Part shown: positions 8,110 through 16,700 of the stretch, in pieces | Position numbering within the stretch: position 1 is the stretch's first letter | Layout of the letters: every line of letters starts with the position of its first letter | NCBI RefSeq assembly: GCF_000455125.1 | Contig: NZ_AUWR01000016.1 | Span: 1-64,000, forward strand | Direction of reading: 5' to 3' | DNA: 64,000 nt | Source: Mycobacterium sp. UM_WGJ | Lineage (GTDB): Bacteria > Actinomycetota > Actinomycetes > Mycobacteriales > Mycobacteriaceae | The notes under the pieces: generated by a model | Databases searched by the model: none | What the model was told of the DNA's origin: nothing | The model's input: only the letters and a program-made list of their open reading frames with translations | Program-made: the position numbers and the translations under genes

Positions 8110-8568
8110 CTAGTGGTGCTCCAGCAGATTGTCGCGGATCCGCGCGTAGGAGTGGGTGAACAGTTCCACCTCGCGCGGACTGAGCGAGTCGAACAGACCG
8201 GCCCGCACCGCGTGCACATGGCCCGGCGCCGCCGCACGCAACTTGTCCATGCCCGACTCGGTGAGCTCGGCGTACTGGCCGCGCTTGTCTTCTTCACACT
8301 TGACCTGGTGGACCCAACCGGCGTCGGTCAGCCGTTTGACCGCTCGGGTGACCCCGCTGCGGGTCGTCACGGTGATGTCGGCCAACGCATTCATCCGCAG
8401 CCGGCGGTCGGGCGCTTCGGACAGCAGCGCCAGGATCTCGAAGTCGGACAGGCTCAGTCCTGAGTCGCTGACCAGTTGTCGGTCCAGGCTGCGCAGCAGC
8501 AGGCGCGTGCTGTCGAGGTAGCCCCGCCACATCTGCTGCTCCTCCTCGGTGAGCCACCGTGTCTCCAT
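8110..8568 (-). CDS. MarR family transcriptional regulator
   Basis: A 152-residue winged-helix protein. The MarR core is visible at about residues 38-100: SDFEILALLSEAPDRRLRMN, then TTRSGVTRAVKRLTDAGWV as the recognition helix, and the wing with EEDKRGQYAELTESG. It is divergently transcribed from the flavin monooxygenase operon starting at 8712, and the shared 143-bp region carries a clear inverted repeat at 8655-8674. It therefore most likely represses that operon and responds to a small ligand or oxidative stress. Its own start lies next to the half-site-like sequence TAGTTGACTA at 8581-8590, hinting at autoregulation. Confidence 0.88.
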   Translation of the reverse strand: METRWLTEEEQQMWRGYLDSTRLLLRSLDRQLVSDSGLSLSDFEILALLSEAPDRRLRMNALADITVTTRSGVTRAVKRLTDAGWVHQVKCEEDKRGQYAELTESGMDKLRAAAPGHVHAVRAGLFDSLSPREVELFTHSYARIRDNLLEHH

Positions 8569-8654
8569 AAGACCTAAATATAGTTGACTAAATCACAATC
8601 GTCCAGGTGAATATCGGGTTCAGATGGCTAGGAAATGCGGGAATTGACCACAAA

Positions 8655-8674
8655 ATAGTTGCGTTGACAACTAT
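8655..8674. promoter_or_regulatory. Inverted repeat, candidate MarR operator for the flavin operon
   Basis: The arms ATAGTTG and CAACTAT are perfect inverted repeats around a six-base centre. The repeat lies 37 bp upstream of the monooxygenase ATG. A TANNNT hexamer TAGAGT at 8679-8684 could be the -10 element, placing the palindrome over the -35 region. A related sequence, TAGTTGACTA (8581-8590), sits just upstream of the MarR gene. Confidence 0.6.
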
Positions 8675-8711
8675 CAGCTAGAGTAGCGAGCAACGCACAA
8701 GGAGGGCCGCA

Positions 8712-9824
8712 ATGGCGAGCACCGGTATGCAGTTCGGCATTTTCACCGTCGGCGACGTGACCGTCGACCCGACCACCGGTCGTGCGCCGACCGAAGCCGA
8801 GCGGATCCGGGCGACCGTGGCGATCGCCAAGAAGGCCGAGGAAGTCGGCCTGGACGTCTTCGCCACCGGCGAGCACCACAACCCGCCGTTCGTGCCGTCG
8901 TCGCCGACAACCCTGCTGGGTTACATCGCGGCACAGACTGAGCGTATTCAGCTGACCACCGCCACCACCCTGATCACCACGAACGACCCGGTGAAGATCG
9001 CCGAGGACTACAGCGTGCTGCAGCACCTCGCCGACGGCCGGGTTGACCTGATGCTGGGGCGTGGCAACACCGGACCGGTGTACCCCTGGTTCGGCAAAGA
9101 CATCCGGACCGCGCTGCCGCTGACGGTGGAGAACTATCAGTTGCTGCGCCGGCTGTGGCGCGCGGACGTCGTCGACTTCAGCGGTGAATACCGCACTCCG
9201 CTACACGGATTCACCCTGGCGCCGCGGCCGCTCGACGGAGTTCCCCCGTTCGTCTGGCACGGCTCTATTCGCACCCCCGAAATCGCCGAGCTGGCCGCGC
9301 ACTTCGGTGATGGCTTCTTCGCCAACCACATCTTCTGGCCGGCGTCGCATACCAAGCGGATGGTGCAGCTCTACCGGCAGCGCTTCGAGCACTACGGTCA
9401 CGGCGGTGCCGATCAGGCGATCGTGGGCCTGGGCGGTCAGGTGTTCCTGCGACCCAACAGCCAGGATGCGATCAACGAGTTCCGGCCGTACTTCGACAAC
9501 GCCCCGGTTTACGGGCACGGCCCGAGTCTGGAGGAGTTCAGTGAGCAGACCCCGCTGACAGTCGGCTCGCCGCAACAGGTGATCGACAAGACCCTGAGCT
9601 TTCGGGAATACGTCGGCGACTACCAACGCCAGCTGTTCCTGGTCGATCACGCGGGCCTGCCGTTGAAAACGGTGCTCGAACAGCTCGACCTGCTGGGTGA
9701 GCAGGTAATCCCGGTGCTGCGCAAGGAGTTCGCCATCGGACGGCCCGCGCACGTGCCCGGCGCGCCGACGCACGAGTCTCTGGTCGAGGCTGCGCGGCTA
9801 TCCGAGATCCAGGAGGCGTCATGA
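8712..9824 (+). CDS. Luciferase-like FMN-dependent monooxygenase (CE1758-type)
   Basis: A 370-residue bacterial luciferase-like flavin monooxygenase (TIM-barrel fold). Family features include MQFGIFTVGDVT at the start, the motif EEVGLDVFATGEHHNPPFVP around residues 37-58, GYIAAQTERIQLTTATTLI, and the glycine-rich DGRVDLMLGRGNTGP. The length and the immediately following FMN reductase match the actinobacterial CE1758/CE1759 pair. The enzyme uses reduced FMN and oxygen; substrate unknown. The ATG at 8712 has a strong AAGGAGG five bases upstream. It is the first gene of a three-gene operon under the divergent MarR regulator, and its stop overlaps the next start (ATGA). Confidence 0.88.
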   Translation: MASTGMQFGIFTVGDVTVDPTTGRAPTEAERIRATVAIAKKAEEVGLDVFATGEHHNPPFVPSSPTTLLGYIAAQTERIQLTTATTLITTNDPVKIAEDYSVLQHLADGRVDLMLGRGNTGPVYPWFGKDIRTALPLTVENYQLLRRLWRADVVDFSGEYRTPLHGFTLAPRPLDGVPPFVWHGSIRTPEIAELAAHFGDGFFANHIFWPASHTKRMVQLYRQRFEHYGHGGADQAIVGLGGQVFLRPNSQDAINEFRPYFDNAPVYGHGPSLEEFSEQTPLTVGSPQQVIDKTLSFREYVGDYQRQLFLVDHAGLPLKTVLEQLDLLGEQVIPVLRKEFAIGRPAHVPGAPTHESLVEAARLSEIQEAS

Positions 9825-10432
9825 AGTTGATCGTGGTCAGCGGCGGTCTGCGTGAGCCGTCGTCCACTCGGCTGTTGGCCGACCGGCTCGGTGCGGCGGT
9901 TCGCGCCGAGCTCGGCCGGGACGATGTTGCGGTGCTCACGCAGGTAGTCGAGCTGCGTCATCTGGCTCGGGCGATCACCGACGCGATGTTGACCGGTTTC
10001 GCCGCACCGGAACTGGAGGCGGTGTTCGACGCGATCGCGGACGGTGACGGGGTGATCGCGGTGACGCCGACGTTCAACGCGACGTTCAGCGGGCTGTTCA
10101 AGTCCTTCTTCGACGTGCTGCCCGAGCAGACCCTGGCGGAGAAGCCGGTACTGATCGCGGCGACCGGCGGTACCGAGCGCCACTCGCTGATGCTGGACCA
10201 CGCCCTGCGTCCGATGTTCTGCTATCTGCATGCGCTGGTATCACCTACCGGGGTGTTCGCCGCCACCGCAGACTTCGGCGCGGACGGATCCGGCTCAGGC
10301 CTGTCCGAACGGATCGCCAAGGCGGCCAAGGATTTCGCCCGGCTGTTGCGGGCGAGCGGCGCACGGCCGCACCAAGACCAGTTCAACGACGAGCTGACCG
10401 AAATTCAGGGCCTGCTGACCGGCACGCGCTGA
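9821..10432 (+). CDS. NADPH-dependent FMN reductase (CE1759-type)
   Basis: A 203-residue flavodoxin-fold FMN reductase. The N-terminal VVSGGLREPSSTRLLADRL is the phosphate-binding loop, and GVIAVTPTFNATFSGLFKSF is the second flavin-binding region typical of the family. The start overlaps the preceding stop by four bases (ATGA), so expression is translationally coupled to the luciferase-like monooxygenase. It most likely supplies reduced FMN to that partner. Cytoplasmic. Confidence 0.88.
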   Translation: MKLIVVSGGLREPSSTRLLADRLGAAVRAELGRDDVAVLTQVVELRHLARAITDAMLTGFAAPELEAVFDAIADGDGVIAVTPTFNATFSGLFKSFFDVLPEQTLAEKPVLIAATGGTERHSLMLDHALRPMFCYLHALVSPTGVFAATADFGADGSGSGLSERIAKAAKDFARLLRASGARPHQDQFNDELTEIQGLLTGTR

Positions 10433-10466
10433 CCGACACGACCCAACAATCAAAGGAGTGATGGCA

Positions 10467-11069
10467 ATGACGAAGTTGGCGGTTATCTACTACTCGGCCA
10501 CCGGCCACGGCACCAAGATGGCCGAACGGGTGGCCCGGGCGGGCGAGGCGGCGGGCGCCGAGGTCCGCGTGCGTCATATCGAGGAGACACGCGACCCAGA
10601 GACCTTCGCTCACAACCCGGCGTGGAGCGCCAACTACGAGGCGACCAAGGATCTGCCCGCGGCCAGCGGTGAGGACATCGTCTGGGCGGACGCCGTCATC
10701 TTCGGGTCCCCGACCCGATTCGGTTCCCCCGCTGCGCAATTCCGGAACTTTCTGGACGGGCTGGGCGGGCTGTGGGCCAAGGGCCAACTCGCCGACAAGG
10801 TCTACGCCGGCTTCACCTCGAGTCAGACCGCCCACGGTGGGCAGGAGGCCACGCTGCTGAATCTGTACGTGTCCCTGATGCATTTCGGCGGCATCCTGGT
10901 ACCGCCGGGCTACACCGACCCGATCAAGTTCGCCGACGGCAACCCCTACGGTGTCGGGCACATCACCGGACCGAACAACCAGAACGAGCTGGACGAGCCC
11001 ACGCTGGCCGCACTCGACCACCTGGCCACTCGGGTGGTGGGCGTCGCCGCCAAGGTCGCGGCGGGGTGA
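10467..11069 (+). CDS. wrbA: WrbA-type NAD(P)H:quinone oxidoreductase
   Basis: A 200-residue flavodoxin-like protein of the WrbA family, which reduces quinones by two electrons and protects against redox cycling. The FMN phosphate loop is YYSATGHGTKMAERV near the N-terminus. AVIFGSPTRFGSPAAQFRNF and FTSSQTAHGGQEATLL are the two further FMN-contacting motifs, and GHITGPNNQNELDEPTL matches the WrbA C-terminal signature. The ATG at 10467 is preferred because AAGGAG ends eight bases before it; in-frame GTG 10458 and ATG 10461 are too close to that box. Last gene of the MarR-controlled flavin operon, convergent with gabD1. Confidence 0.9.
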   Translation: MTKLAVIYYSATGHGTKMAERVARAGEAAGAEVRVRHIEETRDPETFAHNPAWSANYEATKDLPAASGEDIVWADAVIFGSPTRFGSPAAQFRNFLDGLGGLWAKGQLADKVYAGFTSSQTAHGGQEATLLNLYVSLMHFGGILVPPGYTDPIKFADGNPYGVGHITGPNNQNELDEPTLAALDHLATRVVGVAAKVAAG

Positions 11070-11078
11070 TGACCGGCG

Positions 11079-12461
11079 TCAGGCCACCCACACCGTCTTG
11101 AGGTTGCAGAACTCCCGGATGCCGTGTCCAGAGAGTTCCCGGCCGTAGCCGGACCGCTTGATCCCACCGAACGGCAACTCCGGGTAGGACACTGTCATGC
11201 CGTTGATGAAGACCTGGCCGGCCTCGATCTCGTCGGCGAACCGGCTGATCTCCGCCTCATCGCGGGTCCAGGCATTGGACCCCAGCCCGAACGGGCTGGC
11301 GTTGGCGATTTCAATGGCCTCGTCGATGTCGGCGGCGCGGTACACCGATGCCACCGGGCCGAACACCTCCTCGGTGAAGATCGCCATGTCGCGACTGATG
11401 TCGGTGATCACGGTGGGGGGATAGAACCAGCCCGGGCGGTTGAGTCGCTTACCGCCGCAACGGATCACCGCTCCGGCAGCGGCGGCGGCATCGACCTGCT
11501 GCGCGACCTCGTCACGGCCCGATTCGGTGGCCAGCGGTCCGACATCGGTGTCCGGGTCGGTCGGATCGCCGACCCGCAGTGTCGACATCTGGCTGACGAA
11601 CTGGGTGACAAACTCGTCGTAGATGTCGGTGTGGACGATGAATCGCTTTGCCGCGATGCATGATTGGCCGTTGTTCTGAACCCGCGCGGTGACCGCGGTG
11701 CGGACCGCGGCCTCCAGGTCGGCCGAGGGCATGACAATGAACGGGTCGCTGCCGCCCAGTTCCAGCACGGTGTGTTTGACCTCGTCGCCGGCTATAGCGG
11801 CGACCGAACGCCCGGCTGGTTCGCTGCCGGTCAGGGTGGCCGCCGCCACCCGCGGGTCGCGCAGCACCCGCTCGACGGCACCCGAGGAGATCAGCAGGGT
11901 CTGGAAGCAACCGTCCGGGAAACCGGCGCGGCCCAGCAGGTCGGCGAGGTACAGCGCGGTCTGCGGCACGTTCGAGGCGTGCTTGAGCAGGCCCACATTG
12001 CCGGCCATCAGGGCTGGGGCGGCGAATCGGACCGCTTGCCACAGTGGGAAGTTCCACGGCATCACCGCCAGCACCACCCCGAGCGGTTGATAGCGGGCGA
12101 ACGCCTTGGATGCGTTGACCTTCGACGCGTCGGCGACCTCGTCGGCCAGCAACTCCGCACTGTGGTCGGCGTAGTAGCGGAAGCCCTTGACGCACTTGAG
12201 CGCTTCGGCTTTGGCCGAGGTCAACGTCTTGCCCATCTCAAGGGTCATCATGGCGGCGACTTCGTCGGCTTCGGACTCCAGCAGATCAGCGGCGGCGTGC
12301 ATCCATCTGGCTCGCTGAGCGAAATCGGTGCGACGGTATTCGACGAAGCGATTCGCCGCGCGGGTGATCGCGGCATCGACTTCGGTGTCGCTGGCGGCGG
12401 TGAACGTCTTGACCGTTTCGCCGGTGGCCGGGTTGGTCGTGGCTATCGGTGTTGCAGGCAC
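11079..12461 (-). CDS. gabD1: NAD(P)+-dependent succinate-semialdehyde dehydrogenase
   Basis: A 460-residue aldehyde dehydrogenase that oxidises succinate semialdehyde to succinate, linking 4-aminobutyrate and the alternative oxoglutarate pathway to the TCA cycle. The general base Glu lies in VLELGGSDPF (about residue 236) and the nucleophile Cys in NNGQSCIAAKRF (about residue 270). NFPLWQAVRFAAPALMAGN is the conserved cofactor-pocket region. The GTG at 12461 is chosen because GAAGGAGG lies five bases upstream. The position before aftD and the family match Rv0234c, GabD1. Convergent with wrbA. Confidence 0.92.
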   Translation of the reverse strand: MPATPIATTNPATGETVKTFTAASDTEVDAAITRAANRFVEYRRTDFAQRARWMHAAADLLESEADEVAAMMTLEMGKTLTSAKAEALKCVKGFRYYADHSAELLADEVADASKVNASKAFARYQPLGVVLAVMPWNFPLWQAVRFAAPALMAGNVGLLKHASNVPQTALYLADLLGRAGFPDGCFQTLLISSGAVERVLRDPRVAAATLTGSEPAGRSVAAIAGDEVKHTVLELGGSDPFIVMPSADLEAAVRTAVTARVQNNGQSCIAAKRFIVHTDIYDEFVTQFVSQMSTLRVGDPTDPDTDVGPLATESGRDEVAQQVDAAAAAGAVIRCGGKRLNRPGWFYPPTVITDISRDMAIFTEEVFGPVASVYRAADIDEAIEIANASPFGLGSNAWTRDEAEISRFADEIEAGQVFINGMTVSYPELPFGGIKRSGYGRELSGHGIREFCNLKTVWVA

Positions 12462-12574
12462 GCGGGCCTCCTTCTCAGGCGCTGCGGTGTGAGAGTGCAT
12501 GTCCAGCCTGCCACCATCGAACCGCGTAGGCTCGCCACGAGCCAGCGTCAGTACATCGATACGGGAGTCGCCCG

Positions 12575-13501
12575 ATGCGTTTCAACCCACCGCCCAACTG
12601 GCCGCCCGCGCCACCTGGCTGGGCACCGGATGCCAACTGGGCGCCGGATCCGACGTGGCCGCCCCCGCCCCCGGGCTGGCCGCTGTGGGTGGAGGACGAC
12701 GCTGTCGGCATGGCTCCCGGGGGCTATCCGCCGTATGGTGCGCCGTGGCCGGTCCCGGGTGCTCAGCCCAGGTCACGCAGGGTGTTGTGGCTGTCGCTGG
12801 CCGCGGCCGCAGTGGTGGTCGCGGTCGTTGCCGGGCTGGTTCTGAGCCTGGGTGGCCGACTCACGGCAGCGGACAATCCGTCACGCAAACCCGACATCAA
12901 GGAGTTGACGTCGGAGATGTTGGTGGAGCGGTCCTCGTTTCCCGACCCGTCCGGTGGCAAGTGGATCAGCGGGGTGAACAGCGCCGGCGACGCGCCCTCG
13001 GACATGCCGAATCTGTCGGTCGACCCGCCCGAATGCGCCGACTTCTACTCCAGTCCGGCCTCCGCCACGCAGACCGCGACGGCGACGCTGGCCAAGCTGC
13101 AGCCCGGCGGCCTGCACACGATGCGCGTGCGACTGGCCCTGACGCCGGACCGCCCGAACCTCAAGCGGTTCGTGGAGAAGTGCCAGACATTCACGCAGAC
13201 CTTTGAGCAGGGTGGGCGTTCGGTGACCACCGACATCCAGATGAACCCGCTGGATGCGGATGGAGTGCCGCCGTGGGCGGTCGCGACCGTGATCACCAGC
13301 GCCAGCAAGGCCGCCATCCGGTTGCCGATCTCGATCACCGCTTCCACCATCTCCGGCTATTACCGCGGGGTGCTCGTCGTGGCGACCAGCAACGACATCG
13401 GATTACGTGTGGAGAGCGACGGATCCGACGACGCCACGCACGCCGAGGATCTGGTGAAGCTGTTCAACACGCAGATCGAGAAGCTCGAAGCCGCGCAGTA
13501 G
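12575..13501 (+). CDS. Proline-rich N-terminus, single-pass membrane protein with extracytoplasmic domain
   Basis: A 308-residue protein. Residues 1-65 are a Pro/Trp-rich cytoplasmic segment with repeated PPGW and NWAP-type units. Residues about 70-93 (VLWLSLAAAAVVVAVVAGLV) form one membrane helix, and the remaining 215 residues are predicted outside. The outer domain has two Cys (in PPECADFY and VEKCQTFT) that could form a disulfide. This layout resembles mycobacterial PknH-sensor-like and DUF5642-type proteins, but I do not recognise the family with certainty. The ATG at 12575 has GGGAG upstream. It is divergent from gabD1 and convergent with aftD. Function unknown. Confidence 0.75.
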   Translation: MRFNPPPNWPPAPPGWAPDANWAPDPTWPPPPPGWPLWVEDDAVGMAPGGYPPYGAPWPVPGAQPRSRRVLWLSLAAAAVVVAVVAGLVLSLGGRLTAADNPSRKPDIKELTSEMLVERSSFPDPSGGKWISGVNSAGDAPSDMPNLSVDPPECADFYSSPASATQTATATLAKLQPGGLHTMRVRLALTPDRPNLKRFVEKCQTFTQTFEQGGRSVTTDIQMNPLDADGVPPWAVATVITSASKAAIRLPISITASTISGYYRGVLVVATSNDIGLRVESDGSDDATHAEDLVKLFNTQIEKLEAAQ

Positions 13502-13561
13502 CGGCACTCTTCGCCGCAGATGCCACAGGGGCGCCACCGGCCCCTGGCGCCCGCTGCCCTC

Positions 13562-13764
13562 GACTCCGTCGGCTGGGCTTATTGCGGTGGCCCGCTGCCC
13601 TTGACTCCGTCGAGCTTGCGACCACCGCGCGCGACCACCGCGGGCGACCACCGCCGTACCTATGGGCGCTGGCCCGCTTCGCCCGACTCCGTCGGCTCGG
13701 CCCATTGCGGTGGCCCGCTGCCCTCGACTCCGTCGAGCTTGCGACCACCGCGCGCGACCACCGC
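13562..13764. repeat. 80-bp imperfect direct repeat duplicating the 3' end of aftD
   Basis: The segment 13685-13764, which encodes part of the AftD C-terminus, recurs at 13562-13641 in the same orientation, with about four mismatches in 80 bases and a 123-bp offset. Each copy contains GACTCCGTCG twice. The downstream copy lies outside the aftD reading frame, after its stop at 13660. The array ends about 60 bp after the upstream plus-strand gene. Confidence 0.85.
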
Positions 13765-16700
13765 CGTCGCCGCCAGGACCGCCACCGAGACCAGGGCCGC
13801 CAGCTGCACCCCTGCGGAATGGCCGGCATAGCCGTCCACCGACCGCCAGGGGTGCCGGCACAGCACCGCGCCCGCCGTGATCAGACCGCCGGCGCTCAAC
13901 CCGAGCCGGGCCACCTCAAAGGAGCGCTGCCGGTGCTGCAACGCGAGCAGCAACACCATCGCGGCGCCGAGCACCGCCGCCCCGGCAGTCCCGGCGATCA
14001 GGAAGCCGACCGTCAGCGCACCGGCCGCCGCCACGCGCCGGCTCGGCCCCCACGGCGCTGCCGGCGGGCCGGGGTCGCGGACCCGCCGCACTGGCCACCA
14101 GGCCAACAACGCAAGCAGCGGAAGCAGAGCCAGGCCGCCGGCCATCCCGAGCCGGTACATCCGATTGGGCCCGAACGTCAGCGTGATCGCGCCGTCGGTG
14201 CCTGCGGGCAGCACAAAGCCCTGCTGCCATCCGTTGACCGCCACCGGAGCCAAGCGTGTGCCGTCCGACGTGCGCGCCACCCACCCGCCGTTGATGCTCT
14301 CCGGAACAACCAGCACCCGAGCGGCCGCCGCGGCGGGCACTGTCACTTCACGCCGGTCCGCGCTCCACGTGCCGATCTGCGCGGGCCTGGTCGCGGCGGC
14401 CCTCGTAGACGCTGACGGCGCGGACAGCGTCGCGCCGTCGACGACGAACGCCGGTCCCGGGCTGACCATCAATTCCTGCGCGCCGGGCGGCAACGCGATC
14501 GGACGCAGGTCGCATGCCTGCGCTGCCACCGGTTTGTCATCGAGCAGCGCGCCGACCGTGGTCGTGATCGAGGTGTGTACGAACCGGCCGGCGATCGCGA
14601 TGATCGGCCCGTGGTCGCAGTCGACGTGAACCGCACGCGACCGGTTTCGGACGGGATCGGCGGGGGCCACGGGACGTCCGTCGGAGCCGAGCACACTGAC
14701 CTCGGCCAGCCCCGGCGGCTTGAGCTGATCGAAGCCGATCGCGGTCCGATCGATCACGTCCTCCCACCCCAGCAGGCTGATCGTGACGGTGTCGGTGACC
14801 CGCGGCAGCAAGCCCACCTGCTGATCGTCGGATCCCCCTAGCTCCCGCACTTGGGGGCCGGAGCCCAGGTCGACGGCCACCAGTGTGGGGTGCGCCGGCA
14901 GCGGGGACTGACTGGGGGTGAACCGCACTCCGGTCACCTTGACCGGACGCGGCAACGTGATGGTCAGGGTCGGCGGGGATCGGTGTGCGACCACTCGCTG
15001 TGACGCCGTCCAGGCGGTGCCTGGGTCACCGTCGGCCGCGGCATACGCCGCCCCCTGCACGTCGAGCACGTCGGCGTCACCGCGGGCCCGCAAGGCGCCC
15101 GGCTCGGCGATCAGGTCGACCAGGTTCGGGCCCTGGCGCGGTCGCACCCACACTGTCGGGGTCACCGACATGGCTCGCGGCACGTTCAGGGTGCGGCTGA
15201 AGGTGGCGGGCTCCTCGGGCTCCAGCATCATCGATGCCGCGCAGCGCACCGCGCCGTCGGCCTTCGCGCAACCGGTCCGGCCCGGCAAGCCCGCACCCAA
15301 GTCCCACTGCGCCACTTGAGCTCCCGCGGGTGGAGCGGGAACCAGCGCCGTGTGGCGCAGGTCGACCGGATGCGCGAAGCCCGACGCGTCGTATTGGGTG
15401 ATCGCCAGATCGGTGATTCCGAATTGCACGCCGGGGGAGCCGTCGTCGGTGCCCGACGCGGTGATCCGCACCCAGGGTGTTTCGCCGTAGGGCAGTGCGG
15501 CGATCAGGGGCTCGCCGGCGCGGTCGAACCGTAAGGTGGTGGTGCCGTTCACCGTGGAGATCTGTATCCGCCGCACCTGGGCGCCGACGGCCGTCGCACT
15601 GGGCGTCAAGGTGATGGTGCCGTTGGTCAGCGGGTGGTCGAAATCCACCTGCAACCACTGGCCGACCGCCGACTGCAGGGCGTTGGACACCCAGGCGGTT
15701 CCCGAGTCGCCGTCGATGGCGGCTGCCGGTGAGGTCGACGGTGCGACGTCGGGCAGCGTGGTGGCGTCCGAGGACGAGCTGGACGCCGTGAGACGGCCGC
15801 CGAGCCAGCCGCCGAACACCGTGCTGGCGCCCGGTGTCGGATAGTCCGGTACCCGACTGTGGGTGTGCCGGGCGTCGCCGGCTGCCCGGATCGTCGACGA
15901 ATGGTCATCGACCCGGCCGTAGTCGGTCTCGCGCGCCAGCGGGGTGTCGGTGACGGTGACCACCGGCGTGCCCAAGTCCGCGCGCCGGGCGTCGGCGGTC
16001 AGCAGCACCGGGCCCAGGGCGGGCTCACCGCGCAACCGGCGGTGTTCGTCGAGTCGCAGCAGCACCTCCGGGCCGCCGTCGACCCGCGGCATCGCGTGGA
16101 GGTCGGCCAGGTACGGCGCGCCCGGGTTGGCATCGGTCGCGGGGTCGCCGACCCGGTAGATCTCGATCGCGGGATAGGCCGGCCGCAGGCCGCTGTCGGC
16201 GACGAATCCCGGGACGGTGCCGGACCCGACGGGCTCGCCGAACTGGGCCACGCGCTGTAGTCCCGGTGAGCCGTCGACGGCGCGGTGCACCAGCAGCGGT
16301 CGGGCCGACCGGGAGGTGTCGGGGTCCAGGTCGTTGCGCACCACCAGGTAGGAGATGCCCTGTCGGAGCAGGGTGTCGGCCAAGCCTGCAGACGGGCGGC
16401 CGGCGGCGAACAGGCGCTGCACGGAGTCGAGCGCCCGAATGGTCTGCGGTGGGGTCAGCGGGATCGAGTCGCGCACCCCCCACGGGCCGACATCGAGGAC
16501 CTGCAGCGGTTCGTCGTGGCTGGTGCCCCAGGTCTGAGTGGCAAACGGGGCTCCCGGTGCCACCAGCACCCGGCCGGGGGTGGGGCCCCCGCTGTTGTGT
16601 TCGGCGATCCACGCCGCGGCGTCGCGCCAATACTGCGGCAACGCGCTGAATGTCCCCGGCGGGGTGAGCCGGCCGGTCCAGGCCAGTGACGTCGAGACCA

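Noticed and set aside
13403-13861. A 152-codon minus-strand frame across the aftD 3' repeat
   Set aside because: Arg/Gly-rich translation of the repeated DNA in a frame different from AftD; its internal repeat simply mirrors the DNA repeat.
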